Assembly (NCBI GenBank): GCA_023407175.1
Contig: JAEYMU010000014.1
Span: 149,677-213,676, forward strand
Length of the DNA: 64,000 nucleotides
Reading direction: 5' to 3'
From: Bacillota bacterium
GTDB taxonomy: Bacteria > Bacillota_A > Clostridia > Lachnospirales > Lachnospiraceae
Below the pieces are notes generated by a model, which worked only from the letters and a program-made list of their open reading frames with translations, was not told where the DNA came from and did no database searches. The position numbers were made by a program, and so were the translations under genes. The first letter of the stretch is position 1. Each line of letters begins with the position of its first letter. This document shows, piece by piece, positions 15,869-25,127 of this stretch.

Positions 15869-17614
15869 ATGCCGGAACACAGAATAAAAAAGTCGACAGT
15901 AGTTCAGAACTTCAATATCAGTACCTTTGTACAGAGGCTCCTGCTTATCCTTGTAATGTTCTGGTTTTTTATCTTCCTGGTGCTGCCCATGCTCATGATA
16001 TTCACAAAGGTATTTCAGGATACCGGGGGAGAATATGTGGGGTTGGATAATTTCAGGGAGTATTTTTCAAATCCGCTGCTAAGGCAGTCCATCGGGCATT
16101 CCCTTTACATATCTTTTGTTACTGCCCTGGTCAGTACCTTGCTGGGACTTGTTTTTGCTTATGGAATAACCAGAACCAATATGAGGTTTAAAACCGTATA
16201 TAAGTACCTGGGGATGCTGTCACTTTTCATTCCCACTATGGTACATGGTATGGCGCTGGTATATATCTTCGGTACAAAGGGCTTTGTTACACAATTTTTC
16301 GGCATTGACATTGGGCTGTACGGTAAGCCGGGAATTATCTTGTCCGAGGTATTCTATACCTTTCCCCAAGCCTTCCTGGTACTGATTGTTGCACTGCAAA
16401 GTGCCGACAACCGGCTGTATGAAGCAGCTACAGTGCTGGGAGCATCCCCGGTGAAGCGGTTTTTTGCTGTGACCTTACCAGGCATCCGATACGGGCTGGT
16501 GAATTCCTTCATTGTTTGTTTTACCTTAAGCTTTACGGATTTTGGCGCGCCGACCGTAGTCGGCGGTAATTACAGCGTGCTGGCAACGGATGTATACCGG
16601 CAGGTAATCGGACAGCAGAACATGTCCATGGGTGCGGTAGTCGGTGTATTCCTCACAATTCCGGCCTTGCTTGCATTCATGATTGATCTATTTCTAAGAA
16701 AGAAAAGCGGTGGTGAGGAAATGTCCACAAAGGCGGTTACCTTCAAGGCGGAGGAGGGCAGGGCCAGGGATATCGCATACCAGGTGCTCTGCTCCGGCAT
16801 ATTACTTTGTATGTTTGCCTTGATTGCATCGGTTGCCATGTCGGCTTTTGTGAAGAGGTGGCCGACGGATATGACATTTACACTAAGAAATTTTGATTTT
16901 GGAAAGAAGCTGGTCGGAAGCGGTGCGGTATCCTTTGCCAACAGCTTTCAACTGGCCGGGCTGACAGCGGTATTTGGAACGATAATCGTATTTGCAACGG
17001 CATATCTGGTGGAGAAGAGCAGTATTTTCCCGAGATTTCGGGCTCTTTCACGCTTGCTGTCCATGCTGCCGATGGCATTGCCGGGACTGGTGCTGGGGCT
17101 TTCCTATATTATGTTTTTTAACAAGGACTGGATTGAAATCGGGTTTCTTAACATAGCCATACAGAATAGCTTTCATGGCTTATACCGTACTATGGCAATT
17201 ATGGTTTTGTGCAATATCATCCATATGTACAGTGTCACCTTTATAACAGCAACAACGGCACTTAAGAAATTGAGCAGGGAATATGAATACGTGGCGGACT
17301 CCATGTCAATTCCCTTCTGGAGGGTGTTTTTCCATGTATCGCTGCCCATGTCACTCACGGCGGTGCTGGAGATATTCATGTACTTTTTTGTAAATTCCAT
17401 GGTTACGGTATCCGCAATTGTATTCTTATATACAACACGTACCAAACCGGCAGCAATTGCAATCCTGAATATGGATGATAACGGTGATTATGCAGCTGCC
17501 GCAGCAATGTCGCTTTTAATTCTGCTCATCAATATAGCAGTAAGAACCATATATGAGATTGTTAACAGGATATTGGCGAAAAGAATTGAGAGATGGAAAA
17601 CAGGTGAAGCTTAA
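15869..17614 (+). CDS. ABC transporter permease, two permease domains fused (PhnU-PhnV-like)
   Basis: Encodes 581 residues with about twelve membrane segments forming two binding-protein-dependent permease domains. EAA loops that contact the ATPase are seen in both halves: YEAATVLGASPVKRFFAVTLP in the first, and YEYVADSMSIPFWRVFFHVSLP in the second. Fused permeases are typical of the FbpB and 2-AEP (PhnU/PhnV) importers. It would form the channel of an AEP importer with the ATPase upstream and the binding lipoprotein downstream. Confidence 0.85.
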   Translation: MPEHRIKKSTVVQNFNISTFVQRLLLILVMFWFFIFLVLPMLMIFTKVFQDTGGEYVGLDNFREYFSNPLLRQSIGHSLYISFVTALVSTLLGLVFAYGITRTNMRFKTVYKYLGMLSLFIPTMVHGMALVYIFGTKGFVTQFFGIDIGLYGKPGIILSEVFYTFPQAFLVLIVALQSADNRLYEAATVLGASPVKRFFAVTLPGIRYGLVNSFIVCFTLSFTDFGAPTVVGGNYSVLATDVYRQVIGQQNMSMGAVVGVFLTIPALLAFMIDLFLRKKSGGEEMSTKAVTFKAEEGRARDIAYQVLCSGILLCMFALIASVAMSAFVKRWPTDMTFTLRNFDFGKKLVGSGAVSFANSFQLAGLTAVFGTIIVFATAYLVEKSSIFPRFRALSRLLSMLPMALPGLVLGLSYIMFFNKDWIEIGFLNIAIQNSFHGLYRTMAIMVLCNIIHMYSVTFITATTALKKLSREYEYVADSMSIPFWRVFFHVSLPMSLTAVLEIFMYFFVNSMVTVSAIVFLYTTRTKPAAIAILNMDDNGDYAAAAAMSLLILLINIAVRTIYEIVNRILAKRIERWKTGEA

Positions 17615-17646
17615 TAATAAATTATGAGAGAAAGAAGGAATGAAAA

Positions 17647-18783
17647 ATGAGGAGCTTGAAAAAATTTGTGTGTTTATTAATGGTGATGATAATGGCTGCT
17701 TTCATGACAGCCTGCGCGGTAAAATCAACCTCTGGGGATGATACGGAGGATACCTCTTTGGATGTTACGGAAGCAGCCGGAGAGGAAGCAGAGGCTCCGG
17801 CGTCTGTTGAAAAGGGTACCGAAGGGACAATCACGGTATATACGGCCCTGGAGGATGATATTATTCAGACCTATCTTGAGTCCTTCCACGCAAAGTATCC
17901 GAATATTGAGGTGGAAATCGTTCGTGACGCAACCGGTACAATCATTGCAAAGGCTATTGCGGAAAAGGATAATCCGGTGGCAGATGTTGTATGGGGGACT
18001 TCAGCCTCAGTGCTGCTGCAATTGGATAACTATGAGCTGATTAAGGAATATACGCCTGAAGGCTCCGATAAAATCTTAGAAAATTTCAAGGACAGTGATG
18101 CGGATGGTGACGGCGAATTATCCTGGACGGGCATTGATGTATATGAGTCGGCATTTCTGGTCAATGTAGCGGAATGTGAAGCAGCAGGGGTTGAAATACC
18201 GGCCTCCTTTGAGGATCTATTGAAAGAGCAGTATAAGGGGCTGATTGTAATGCCAGACCCCACCTCCTCCGGAACCGGACTGCTTACAGTGAACGGTATC
18301 CTGCAATCCAAGGGTGAGGAAGCAGGCTGGGATTACCTCACAAAGCTGAATGAGAACATCTCCCTCTATACAACCTCCGGTTCTAAACCTGCGAAAATGG
18401 CAGCGGCTGGTGAGTGTGCCATCGGTATTTCCTTTGGCTACCGCTGCGCAACCCTGTATCAGGAGAACGGAGATGCCGTTAAGGTTGTATTTCCCTCGGA
18501 GGGCTCCGGCTGGGATGTGGAAGCAAACTGTTTGATTAATAAGAGTGAAATCAATCCCTGTGCTTACACCTTTCTTGACTGGGCGATCTCCGATGAGGCA
18601 ATGCAGGCATATTCCACAGAGTATCCGATTACAGGCATCGGTGTGATTAATGATATTCCTGAGGGCTACAGTGAGGACCCCATGAAGAATTTGGTGAATA
18701 TGGATCTAGTGAAGGCTGCGAATGAAAGGGATAGCATACTGGAGAAATTTACTCCGTTCCTGGCAGGAAAGCAGGGAGAATAA
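17647..18783 (+). CDS. Substrate-binding lipoprotein of the probable AEP importer (PhnS-like)
   Basis: Encodes 378 residues. The signal peptide ends in the lipobox MTAC, so the protein is predicted to be lipid-anchored, followed by an acidic Ser/Thr/Glu-rich linker. The mature part begins GTITVYTALEDDIIQTYLESF and matches the family of extracellular solute-binding proteins for iron(III), thiamine and AEP (type II periplasmic-binding fold); motifs such as VADVVWGTSASVLLQL and PDPTSSGTG, the latter typical of PhnS-like proteins, are present. It is the last gene of the AEP importer run and is followed by a strong terminator. Confidence 0.86.
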   Translation: MRSLKKFVCLLMVMIMAAFMTACAVKSTSGDDTEDTSLDVTEAAGEEAEAPASVEKGTEGTITVYTALEDDIIQTYLESFHAKYPNIEVEIVRDATGTIIAKAIAEKDNPVADVVWGTSASVLLQLDNYELIKEYTPEGSDKILENFKDSDADGDGELSWTGIDVYESAFLVNVAECEAAGVEIPASFEDLLKEQYKGLIVMPDPTSSGTGLLTVNGILQSKGEEAGWDYLTKLNENISLYTTSGSKPAKMAAAGECAIGISFGYRCATLYQENGDAVKVVFPSEGSGWDVEANCLINKSEINPCAYTFLDWAISDEAMQAYSTEYPITGIGVINDIPEGYSEDPMKNLVNMDLVKAANERDSILEKFTPFLAGKQGE

Positions 18784-18814
18784 TTGACTATGCAATGAAC
18801 AAAATAATAGTAGA

Positions 18815-18860
18815 TACAAGCTCCCGGATTATGGTCAGAAATCCGGGGGCTTGTATTTTT
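18815..18860 (+). terminator. Rho-independent terminator
   Basis: TACAAGCTCCCGGATT pairs with AATCCGGGGGCTTGTA and is followed by TTTTT. It ends the phosphonate importer transcript. Confidence 0.88.
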
Positions 18861-18982
18861 GCCAGGTTATACTTGTCAGACTGTATTTCAGATGTTATTC
18901 TAATTATAATCAAGAAATATATGGTAAATAAAAGCATATGATTAAGAAATCTTTATAACAAATAAATCAGGGGAGATGCTTT

Positions 18983-19888
18983 ATGAAGAAATTAACCACA
19001 TATGCAAGAAATTTTGAATATGAACTTCCAATGCAATGCTATGAAGGTCATTCCTTGGACAATACGGAAGCGTTGGATTTCAGATTCAGTATTGTTTTAA
19101 TTGAAAAGGGCTCCGGCTTTTTATCCATTGATGGGAAAAGCCTTTTTTATATGGCCCCCTGCGTGTTATGTATCAATGAAAAGGAACATATTATAATCGA
19201 TGAAAATGAGGAACTGGAACTGAAGGTTTTTTATTTTCATCCTCATATTATTAACAGCTCACTGGATTTTGTAACCATCAGGGAACTGCCGGAAAATTGT
19301 TCCCTTACTCTGTTTCAGGACAGCTACTGGAAGAAATTTTTCATATACCGGGATGCAAATTTCTTTGGGAAGATATCCGTTGGTCCGTTGACGGCAAAAA
19401 GACTGTCACTGTTTCTATCAAAAATCAATCGTGAGATAACGGAGCAATGCAGGGATAGCTGGCCTTGCCGGAGCCGCTCCTTCCTTATGGAAATTCTCTT
19501 TACCCTGGACAATGTTTCGATTGAAGAAATATCTCTTGAAGAGCCTCTTCTTTGCCAGGTAAAGGAGGAATTTTGTCCCGTTCTTTTATATATTTACAAT
19601 AACTATGAGCAGAAGCTTACCGTAGATGACATCTCTAAAAAATTTAGTATAAACCGGACCAGCCTGTCAAAAATGTTTCAGGACAATGTCAATGAATCCT
19701 TCATTACATATTTAAATAAGCTTAGGGTTTTCATAGCCTCACAGCTTTTAAGGGATACCACGCTGCCCATTTCTGAAATTATGTTCCGGGTCGGAATGAA
19801 TGATCCGGCCCATTTTTTGAGAACCTTTAAACGCTATATGAATTTATCGCCATCGGATTACCGGAAAAAATATTGCTGGATGCTGTAA
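18983..19888 (+). CDS. AraC-family transcriptional regulator
   Basis: Encodes 301 residues. The N-terminal ~130 residues are a cupin-like sensor (IEKGSGFLSIDGKSLFYM, then CVLCINEKEHI). The C-terminal ~100 residues carry the two helix-turn-helix motifs: LTVDDISKKFSINRTSLSKMF and PISEIMFRVGMNDPAHFLRTFKRYM, ending LSPSDYRKKY, the usual AraC signature. The ligand is unknown. No operon partner is clear: the upstream operon is terminated and the next gene is a lipoprotein 109 bp away. ATG 18983 follows GGGGAG. Confidence 0.86.
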   Translation: MKKLTTYARNFEYELPMQCYEGHSLDNTEALDFRFSIVLIEKGSGFLSIDGKSLFYMAPCVLCINEKEHIIIDENEELELKVFYFHPHIINSSLDFVTIRELPENCSLTLFQDSYWKKFFIYRDANFFGKISVGPLTAKRLSLFLSKINREITEQCRDSWPCRSRSFLMEILFTLDNVSIEEISLEEPLLCQVKEEFCPVLLYIYNNYEQKLTVDDISKKFSINRTSLSKMFQDNVNESFITYLNKLRVFIASQLLRDTTLPISEIMFRVGMNDPAHFLRTFKRYMNLSPSDYRKKYCWML

Positions 19889-19997
19889 TGAGTTTTGATA
19901 ATTGACATACGGATGCTTATGATTCACAATTCCCTCCCTATCCTTTCTTTGTTAATTTATTAAAGAACGATTGAAAGGAAATATAAGGAGGAGAAAA

Positions 19998-20975
19998 ATG
20001 AAAAGAAAGCAATTGGCAATTTTCGCGGCGGCTCTGTGCCTGTGTATCGGTATCACAGGCTGCAAAGGTAATACCGAAGAGCAGACCGGGACGGACAACA
20101 TAACTGTGAAAGCAAGTGAAGCTCCCACAGAGGATGGCATTGCTACCGAAGCTCCCACGGAGGAGGCTGCACAGTGTACTACCGGGTGGCAGGTAGTAAA
20201 TAGTACGGCCTTTGAACATAAGGCTAATAAGATCGCATTTTATAATATGGATTTCGGCATTACGGTGGGGTATGCAGGGGAAATACATTATACCGGAGAT
20301 CAAGGCAAAACATGGCCACAGGCGCAAAATGAAACGGCCTGCTTATTTGGTATCGATATTATAGATGAAAATGTGGCCTTCGCCTGCGGGAATGCAAAGA
20401 ATGTAACAAAAACAACCGATGGGGGAAAAACCTGGAACAGAGTAACTGATTTTGGCGGTACCAGTCCCAATCAGTGCCAGATGCTAAGCTTCTTTGATGA
20501 AAACACAGGATTTATTGCAAGTCAAACTCAGCTTGCGTATACAAATGATAGCGGGAATACCTGGACAGAGCTGACCGCTCCGGCAAAGATTATGGCAATT
20601 CAACTCACAAGTGCCACACAAGGCTACCTTATAGGTATGGATAGAAAGCTATATGTTACTGCTGACGCCGGTGCTACCTGGGAGACCCGGGAGCTCGACA
20701 TCGAAGGCTTTGAAAATAGTCTTTCGGCTTCTACGTCATGCGCATTTTCCATTGCGGAGGACGGCGGCGGAATCCTCTTTTATCTGGAAAAGGGCGGCAT
20801 CCTGAAATGCTTTGAAACCAAGGATATTTCCTCGGAATGGACGAAAACGGCAGAGCTTAGTGTCAAGGAAGAAATTGAAGGTTCAATCTTCTTATATCTG
20901 TCAAAGGATGGGAAGTATCTGACACTCCAGGGCATTAATTGCAACGCCGCGGCAGTTGTATCCTACGTCGATTAG
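19998..20975 (+). CDS. Secreted lipoprotein with Asp-box (BNR) beta-propeller repeats
   Basis: Encodes 325 residues. The signal peptide ends in a lipobox (ITGC), followed by a Thr/Glu linker with a short repeat (EAPTEDGIAT, EAPTEEAA). The rest contains repeated Asp-box/BNR motifs: DQGKTW, DGGKTW, DSGNTW, DAGATW, spaced about 45 residues apart, as in Ycf48-like or sialidase-fold beta-propellers. There is no sialidase catalytic set, so this is probably a binding or scaffold protein at the cell surface. ATG 19998 follows AGGAGG and is preferred over the in-frame ATG at 19971, which would put a basic stretch before the signal peptide. Confidence 0.78.
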   Translation: MKRKQLAIFAAALCLCIGITGCKGNTEEQTGTDNITVKASEAPTEDGIATEAPTEEAAQCTTGWQVVNSTAFEHKANKIAFYNMDFGITVGYAGEIHYTGDQGKTWPQAQNETACLFGIDIIDENVAFACGNAKNVTKTTDGGKTWNRVTDFGGTSPNQCQMLSFFDENTGFIASQTQLAYTNDSGNTWTELTAPAKIMAIQLTSATQGYLIGMDRKLYVTADAGATWETRELDIEGFENSLSASTSCAFSIAEDGGGILFYLEKGGILKCFETKDISSEWTKTAELSVKEEIEGSIFLYLSKDGKYLTLQGINCNAAAVVSYVD

Positions 20976-21096
20976 ATCAGCGCTTCCCTAAAGTCAAAAT
21001 TTATGAAGCATACCGGATTTTGCAGTAAAGCTTGTCTGAGGGGAACCGGCTTTACTAATGCTGATATCTTTGGTTTGCCTTTCTCAATTTTGCCTG

Positions 21097-21139
21097 ACAG
21101 GCCCTCTATGAAATTTACTTTTCATAGAAGGCCTGTTTT
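21097..21139. terminator. Bidirectional terminator between convergent lipoprotein genes
   Basis: ACAGGCCCTCTATGAAA pairs with TTTTCATAGAAGGCCTGT and is followed by TTTTG on the plus strand. It lies between the convergent genes ending at 20975 and 21150, so it may serve both. Confidence 0.75.
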
Positions 21140-21149
21140 GTGGTAATTT

Positions 21150-21953
21150 TTAATTTAAATCAACTCTAATAAGGCTATTTAATATTTTAATCGTTTCTTC
21201 ATAATCAGAGCTATGCGTTATATATTCAAATTGGTATCCATCTTTTTCCCAATAATAATAGAAGGTTAATCTATTCCCTTCCACAATTTCTATCTGACCG
21301 GCCTCTGCTACCAACTTGTCCGTATTCATCCAAGCAGAAGCTAAATCCTTTAAATAATCTGGAAAATCGGGGGCTTCATAGGAGCCTACCAAAAGCATAA
21401 ACTTCCAGCCGCGCTCCTCCCACCATGCCCGAAAAGGCCTTTCATATACTGTTATTCCCGGAATGAGTTCATACTTGTTTGCATCCTCTGGAATATCATA
21501 GGAACGCTTACCCAGGGTATCGCCTTTCTTTTCATTTATTGACCCAATATACGTAGCCTCACTAACAGGACCATTTTTCTCTAAAAGATCTTCTTCATCA
21601 TTGAACTTTACGGTTGTTGTAGTCGTATAAACATTAATGTAATAAGAGTCAGAATCTCCCGATGCTTCAAAATAGTAATGGTGCATACGATCTTGTTGCT
21701 TTAAAGGTCTCCATGCCTTAGGTAAATAAACCGGAATCGTTGTTGTGCTCTTCAGCCATTGGATTAAATCATTATTAAATTCCAAAGCTTCGGCAGGTAT
21801 TTGTGTGGGAGTGATTGTCGGAGCAGCTGTTTCTACATGTGGAGTGGTTAAAAAAGTATCCATGCCTTCTCCTGCTGGTACCCTTTTTTCACAGCCTGTA
21901 TTAAAAATACAACTTAGAAAAATTATTATAATAATAAAATGTTTTTTGTACAT
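21150..21953 (-). CDS. Lipoprotein of unknown function
   Basis: Encodes 267 residues. An unusually isoleucine-rich signal peptide (FIIIIIFLSCIF) ends in the lipobox NTGC, then a Thr/Pro linker, then a compact domain with many aromatic residues (FRAWWEERGWKFMLLVGSY; LTFYYYWEKDGYQFEYITHS). The C-terminal EETIKILNSLIRVDLN resembles the end of the DUF4367-like lipoproteins found in Firmicutes, but I cannot confirm this. Monocistronic, ended by the shared terminator at 21097. Confidence 0.65.
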   Translation of the reverse strand: MYKKHFIIIIIFLSCIFNTGCEKRVPAGEGMDTFLTTPHVETAAPTITPTQIPAEALEFNNDLIQWLKSTTTIPVYLPKAWRPLKQQDRMHHYYFEASGDSDSYYINVYTTTTTVKFNDEEDLLEKNGPVSEATYIGSINEKKGDTLGKRSYDIPEDANKYELIPGITVYERPFRAWWEERGWKFMLLVGSYEAPDFPDYLKDLASAWMNTDKLVAEAGQIEIVEGNRLTFYYYWEKDGYQFEYITHSSDYEETIKILNSLIRVDLN

Positions 21954-22159
21954 ATATAATTTGTCAACCCCTTAATGGAAGATTTGGGTTCTTAGCTACA
22001 AAGTCAATCACTTCTTTGATGAAAAAACTGCGGGGAATAAACTATATACCGGTCTACTCGGTGGTCATTCCCATTAAGATATTTTCAAAATCATATAAAA
22101 TTATAGATGACAATGTTATAAATATCAAGTACAGCCGGTCATTCATATCATTATATCTG

Positions 22160-23137
22160 CTATAGTATCAAAGACTGATTATATTGTTTACGCCATTCAA
22201 CGGGGGTTACACCGGCACATTTTACAAACGCCTGACTGAACCCTCTTGTGCTTTTATACCCAACCCGCTCTGCGATCTGTTCAAGAGTTAAATCTTTTTT
22301 CATGAGCTCAATTGCCCGTTCTGTCCTTAGCTGACGCAGATACTCATAAATGGTTGTGTTGAAAATTTTCTTAAAACCAGCCTTCAGCTTGAATTCGTTC
22401 AAGGTAACTCTGCGTGCAAGTGTGGCGATGGAAGGCGGAGCAACGAGGCTGTCTTCTAAAATAGCGGGAATGCTGCGAATCTGTCGGATATCGAAAAGAC
22501 TGAGGGAAATGCCGGATTCTTCTCGTTCTATATCGCACAGCGCATTCAGACGGGCGGCAATATCGTAAATGCGGCTTTTCATAAACAGAGACTTTGCTTT
22601 TCCCTGATATGGGTAGTGAAGCATTTCCGCAAGAACTGGGTACAGCTCATGCATGAAGGTTTGTTCGTCAAAAGTTTGGATGGTTTTTAGCAGGTCAAAA
22701 TATTCTTCCGGATTATTTATGCCTAAATAATCGAAAAAGAAATCCTGAAACAGCAGGACATTTACCGCGTGAATAGGCTTATTGGCCCGGCATATGCCGT
22801 ATACCTTGTCACCCGACGGAAGTGAACGGGTGCTTCTCCAGTCCTGAAGTTCAGGGGAAGAAGCACTCTTTTCGTGCTTGCGGGTTGATTCCGTTTCTAT
22901 ATAAGAAAATCCGACATAGGTATTTTCATCCTGTGTATAGGTCATGTCAATATCCAGAGAGGTCTGGGCATGTGTAATCCAAACCTGGCATTGCTCTTCC
23001 AAATGAAACAGCTCAAAATAGCCGTTTCCCATGGAGAGCGGCAGTGTGTAACGGACAACATCTGATTCAACAGACTTTTCAAGGCAAAAATTCTGCTCCA
23101 TATAATTAATAAAATGGTTGATACCATGGATTTTCAA
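22160..23137 (-). CDS. AraC-family regulator, PchR/YbtA-like
   Basis: Encodes 325 residues. The N-terminal ~220 residues lack a simple cupin signature and resemble the sensor of PchR/YbtA-type regulators (siderophore receptors). The C-terminal HTH pair is clear: PSIATLARRVTLNEFKLKAGFKKIF and LTLEQIAERVGYKSTRGFSQAFVKCAGVTPVEWRKQ. It is divergent from two half-size ABC transporters of the YbtP/YbtQ type, a pairing repeatedly seen for iron-siderophore or related uptake/export systems. Two direct repeats in the shared intergenic region are candidate binding sites. Confidence 0.84.
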   Translation of the reverse strand: MKIHGINHFINYMEQNFCLEKSVESDVVRYTLPLSMGNGYFELFHLEEQCQVWITHAQTSLDIDMTYTQDENTYVGFSYIETESTRKHEKSASSPELQDWRSTRSLPSGDKVYGICRANKPIHAVNVLLFQDFFFDYLGINNPEEYFDLLKTIQTFDEQTFMHELYPVLAEMLHYPYQGKAKSLFMKSRIYDIAARLNALCDIEREESGISLSLFDIRQIRSIPAILEDSLVAPPSIATLARRVTLNEFKLKAGFKKIFNTTIYEYLRQLRTERAIELMKKDLTLEQIAERVGYKSTRGFSQAFVKCAGVTPVEWRKQYNQSLIL

Positions 23138-23165
23138 AAAATCACCTCAATTTCTATAGAAGAGT

Positions 23166-23204
23166 GACCAAAAGGGAGTCTTTTATGAACCAAAAGGAGC
23201 CTTT
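23166..23204 (+). promoter_or_regulatory. Tandem direct repeats, candidate AraC-regulator sites
   Basis: Two copies of a similar sequence, GACCAAAAGGGAGTCTTTT (from 23166) and GAACCAAAAGGAGCCTTTG (from 23187), about 21-22 bp apart, that is two helical turns. AraC-type regulators commonly bind such tandem sites next to the -35 region. They lie between the divergent PchR-like regulator and the ABC genes. A clear promoter was not identified. Confidence 0.55.
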
Positions 23205-23324
23205 GCTGTTTATGTATTGTTGCAGGGATCATTCTCTTTTATACTGATGTTCAGTTAGTGAAATCTAACTATATTTATTATAAAGGAGTTCACCGAATAA
23301 TTCAATCTTTATAGGAGGTAAAAA

Positions 23325-25115
23325 ATGTCTGCTTTAAAAAAAGAAGATGGCAATATTCGCTGGTTATTGCAGCTGGCTCAAAAAAAGAAAGTACACCTGC
23401 TTCTGGCCTGCCTGCTTTCCGTATTCAGTGCAGTGCTATCCTTTGGACCTTACGTCTGTGTATATTTTATTCTCAGGGTGATCTTAAAAAACACCGAAAA
23501 CCTTGAGGGAATATCCTTTGGCGTTGTTGGCCTTTATGCGTGGATTGCAGTGGGAGCGGTTCTTCTTGGGCTTTTGTGTTCCTTTCTGTCGTCAGCTTTT
23601 TCACACGGGGCCGCTTATAAAATCCTGTTTGAGCTGCGAATGAAATTCGCGGAGCATATTTCTGAGCTGCCCATGGGATTTCATACCAGCAATTCCACGG
23701 GGAAGCTTCGAAAGCTTATGGACGAAAACGTTGAGAAAATTGAGCTTTTTATCGCCCATCAGCTTCCGGACGCAGTTGGGTCTTTAGCTTCGCCCATCGT
23801 AATGCTGCTTGTATTATTTCTGTTTGACTGGAGGATGGGGCTTGCCTGCCTTGTCCCTATCGTTCTAAGCTTTATTGCGCAGGCAGGCAGCCTGACCAGT
23901 CCAAAATCAAAGGAGTTTATGGAAAGCTTTCAGGATTTACAGGATAAAATGAACAGCTCGGCTGTGGAGTATGTCCGGGGAATCTATGTGGTAAAGGCCT
24001 TCAATCAAACGGTATTTTCCTTCCGTAAATTCCACGATACCATACTGGCTTATAAAAACAGCGCCATCCGGTATACCCACTCGGTAAAGAATTCATACTG
24101 TGCGTTCCTTGTGCTGCTTAACTCTGTGTTTCTGTTTCTGCTTCCTGTAGGCATACTGATCGGCAGCCATACTCTGGATTACCAGGCGTTTGCCGTAGCG
24201 TTTTTGTTCTATTTGATTTTCAGTATGGGCATTGCAGGGCCGGTATCAAAGCTGATGTATGTGTTTGTGCAGGGCTTCATGGTCTCGTCAAGCATCAAGC
24301 GAGTGCGGAGTGTATTTGACACGCCAGTACTCAGTGCTTCCGCGAAAAGGGAAAAACCGCAGGGAAACCGTATTTCCTTTGAGCATGTTTTTTTCTCCTA
24401 CAACAAAGACGATGAGCGTCGGACGCTCCGCGACGTCAGCTTCACGGCGGAGGCCGGGCAGGTTACGGCGCTGGTTGGGCCCTCGGGCAGCGGGAAAAGC
24501 ACGATTGCGCAGCTCATTCCCCGCTTTTGGGATATTGACAGCGGTAAAATATCTATTGGGGGGGCTAATATCACGGATATGGCCCTGGATGATTTAATGC
24601 AGTCGGTGAGCTTTGTGTTTCAGGATGTCTTTCTTTTTAAAAAAAGCATTTTGGAAAACATCAAGCTCGGAAATGAAAGCGCTACCGACGAAGAAGCTAT
24701 GGAAGCCGCGAAGGCGGCTATGTGTCACGATTTTATAAAGTGCCTGCCGGACGGATACCATTCTCTGCTGGGAAGTAAGGGCACTTATCTTTCCGGTGGG
24801 GAGCGTCAGCGGATTGTTATCGCACGGGCGATTCTGAAAAATTCGCCTATTGTGATTTTAGATGAGGCCACCGCCTTTGCCGACCCGGAGAATGAACATA
24901 AGATTCAGCTTGCGCTGGAAAAGCTGATGAAGGAAAAGACTGTTATTGTGATAGCACATCGGCTGTCCACCATCAAAAATGCGGAGAAGATTATCGTTGT
25001 CGATGACGGACAGATTGTGGAACAGGGAACCCATGAAGAACTTATTCGATGTGGTGCAAAATATAAGCATATGTGGGATGTTTACGGCAAGGTGCTCACA
25101 TGGAAGCTTGCGTAA
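23325..25115 (+). CDS. ABC transporter, permease-ATPase half-molecule 1 (YbtP/IrtA-like)
   Basis: Encodes 596 residues: six membrane segments in about the first 320 residues (type IV ABC exporter fold), then an ATPase with Walker A GPSGSGKST, signature LSGGERQR, Walker B VILDEATAFADPENE and H-loop IAHRLSTI. The ATAFADPENE sequence after Walker B is typical of the YbtP/YbtQ and IrtA/IrtB group, which fold as exporters but import iron-siderophores. It should pair with the next gene as a heterodimer. ATG 23325 follows AGGAGG. Confidence 0.87.
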   Translation: MSALKKEDGNIRWLLQLAQKKKVHLLLACLLSVFSAVLSFGPYVCVYFILRVILKNTENLEGISFGVVGLYAWIAVGAVLLGLLCSFLSSAFSHGAAYKILFELRMKFAEHISELPMGFHTSNSTGKLRKLMDENVEKIELFIAHQLPDAVGSLASPIVMLLVLFLFDWRMGLACLVPIVLSFIAQAGSLTSPKSKEFMESFQDLQDKMNSSAVEYVRGIYVVKAFNQTVFSFRKFHDTILAYKNSAIRYTHSVKNSYCAFLVLLNSVFLFLLPVGILIGSHTLDYQAFAVAFLFYLIFSMGIAGPVSKLMYVFVQGFMVSSSIKRVRSVFDTPVLSASAKREKPQGNRISFEHVFFSYNKDDERRTLRDVSFTAEAGQVTALVGPSGSGKSTIAQLIPRFWDIDSGKISIGGANITDMALDDLMQSVSFVFQDVFLFKKSILENIKLGNESATDEEAMEAAKAAMCHDFIKCLPDGYHSLLGSKGTYLSGGERQRIVIARAILKNSPIVILDEATAFADPENEHKIQLALEKLMKEKTVIVIAHRLSTIKNAEKIIVVDDGQIVEQGTHEELIRCGAKYKHMWDVYGKVLTWKLA

Positions 25116-25127
25116 GGAGGAAATGAT

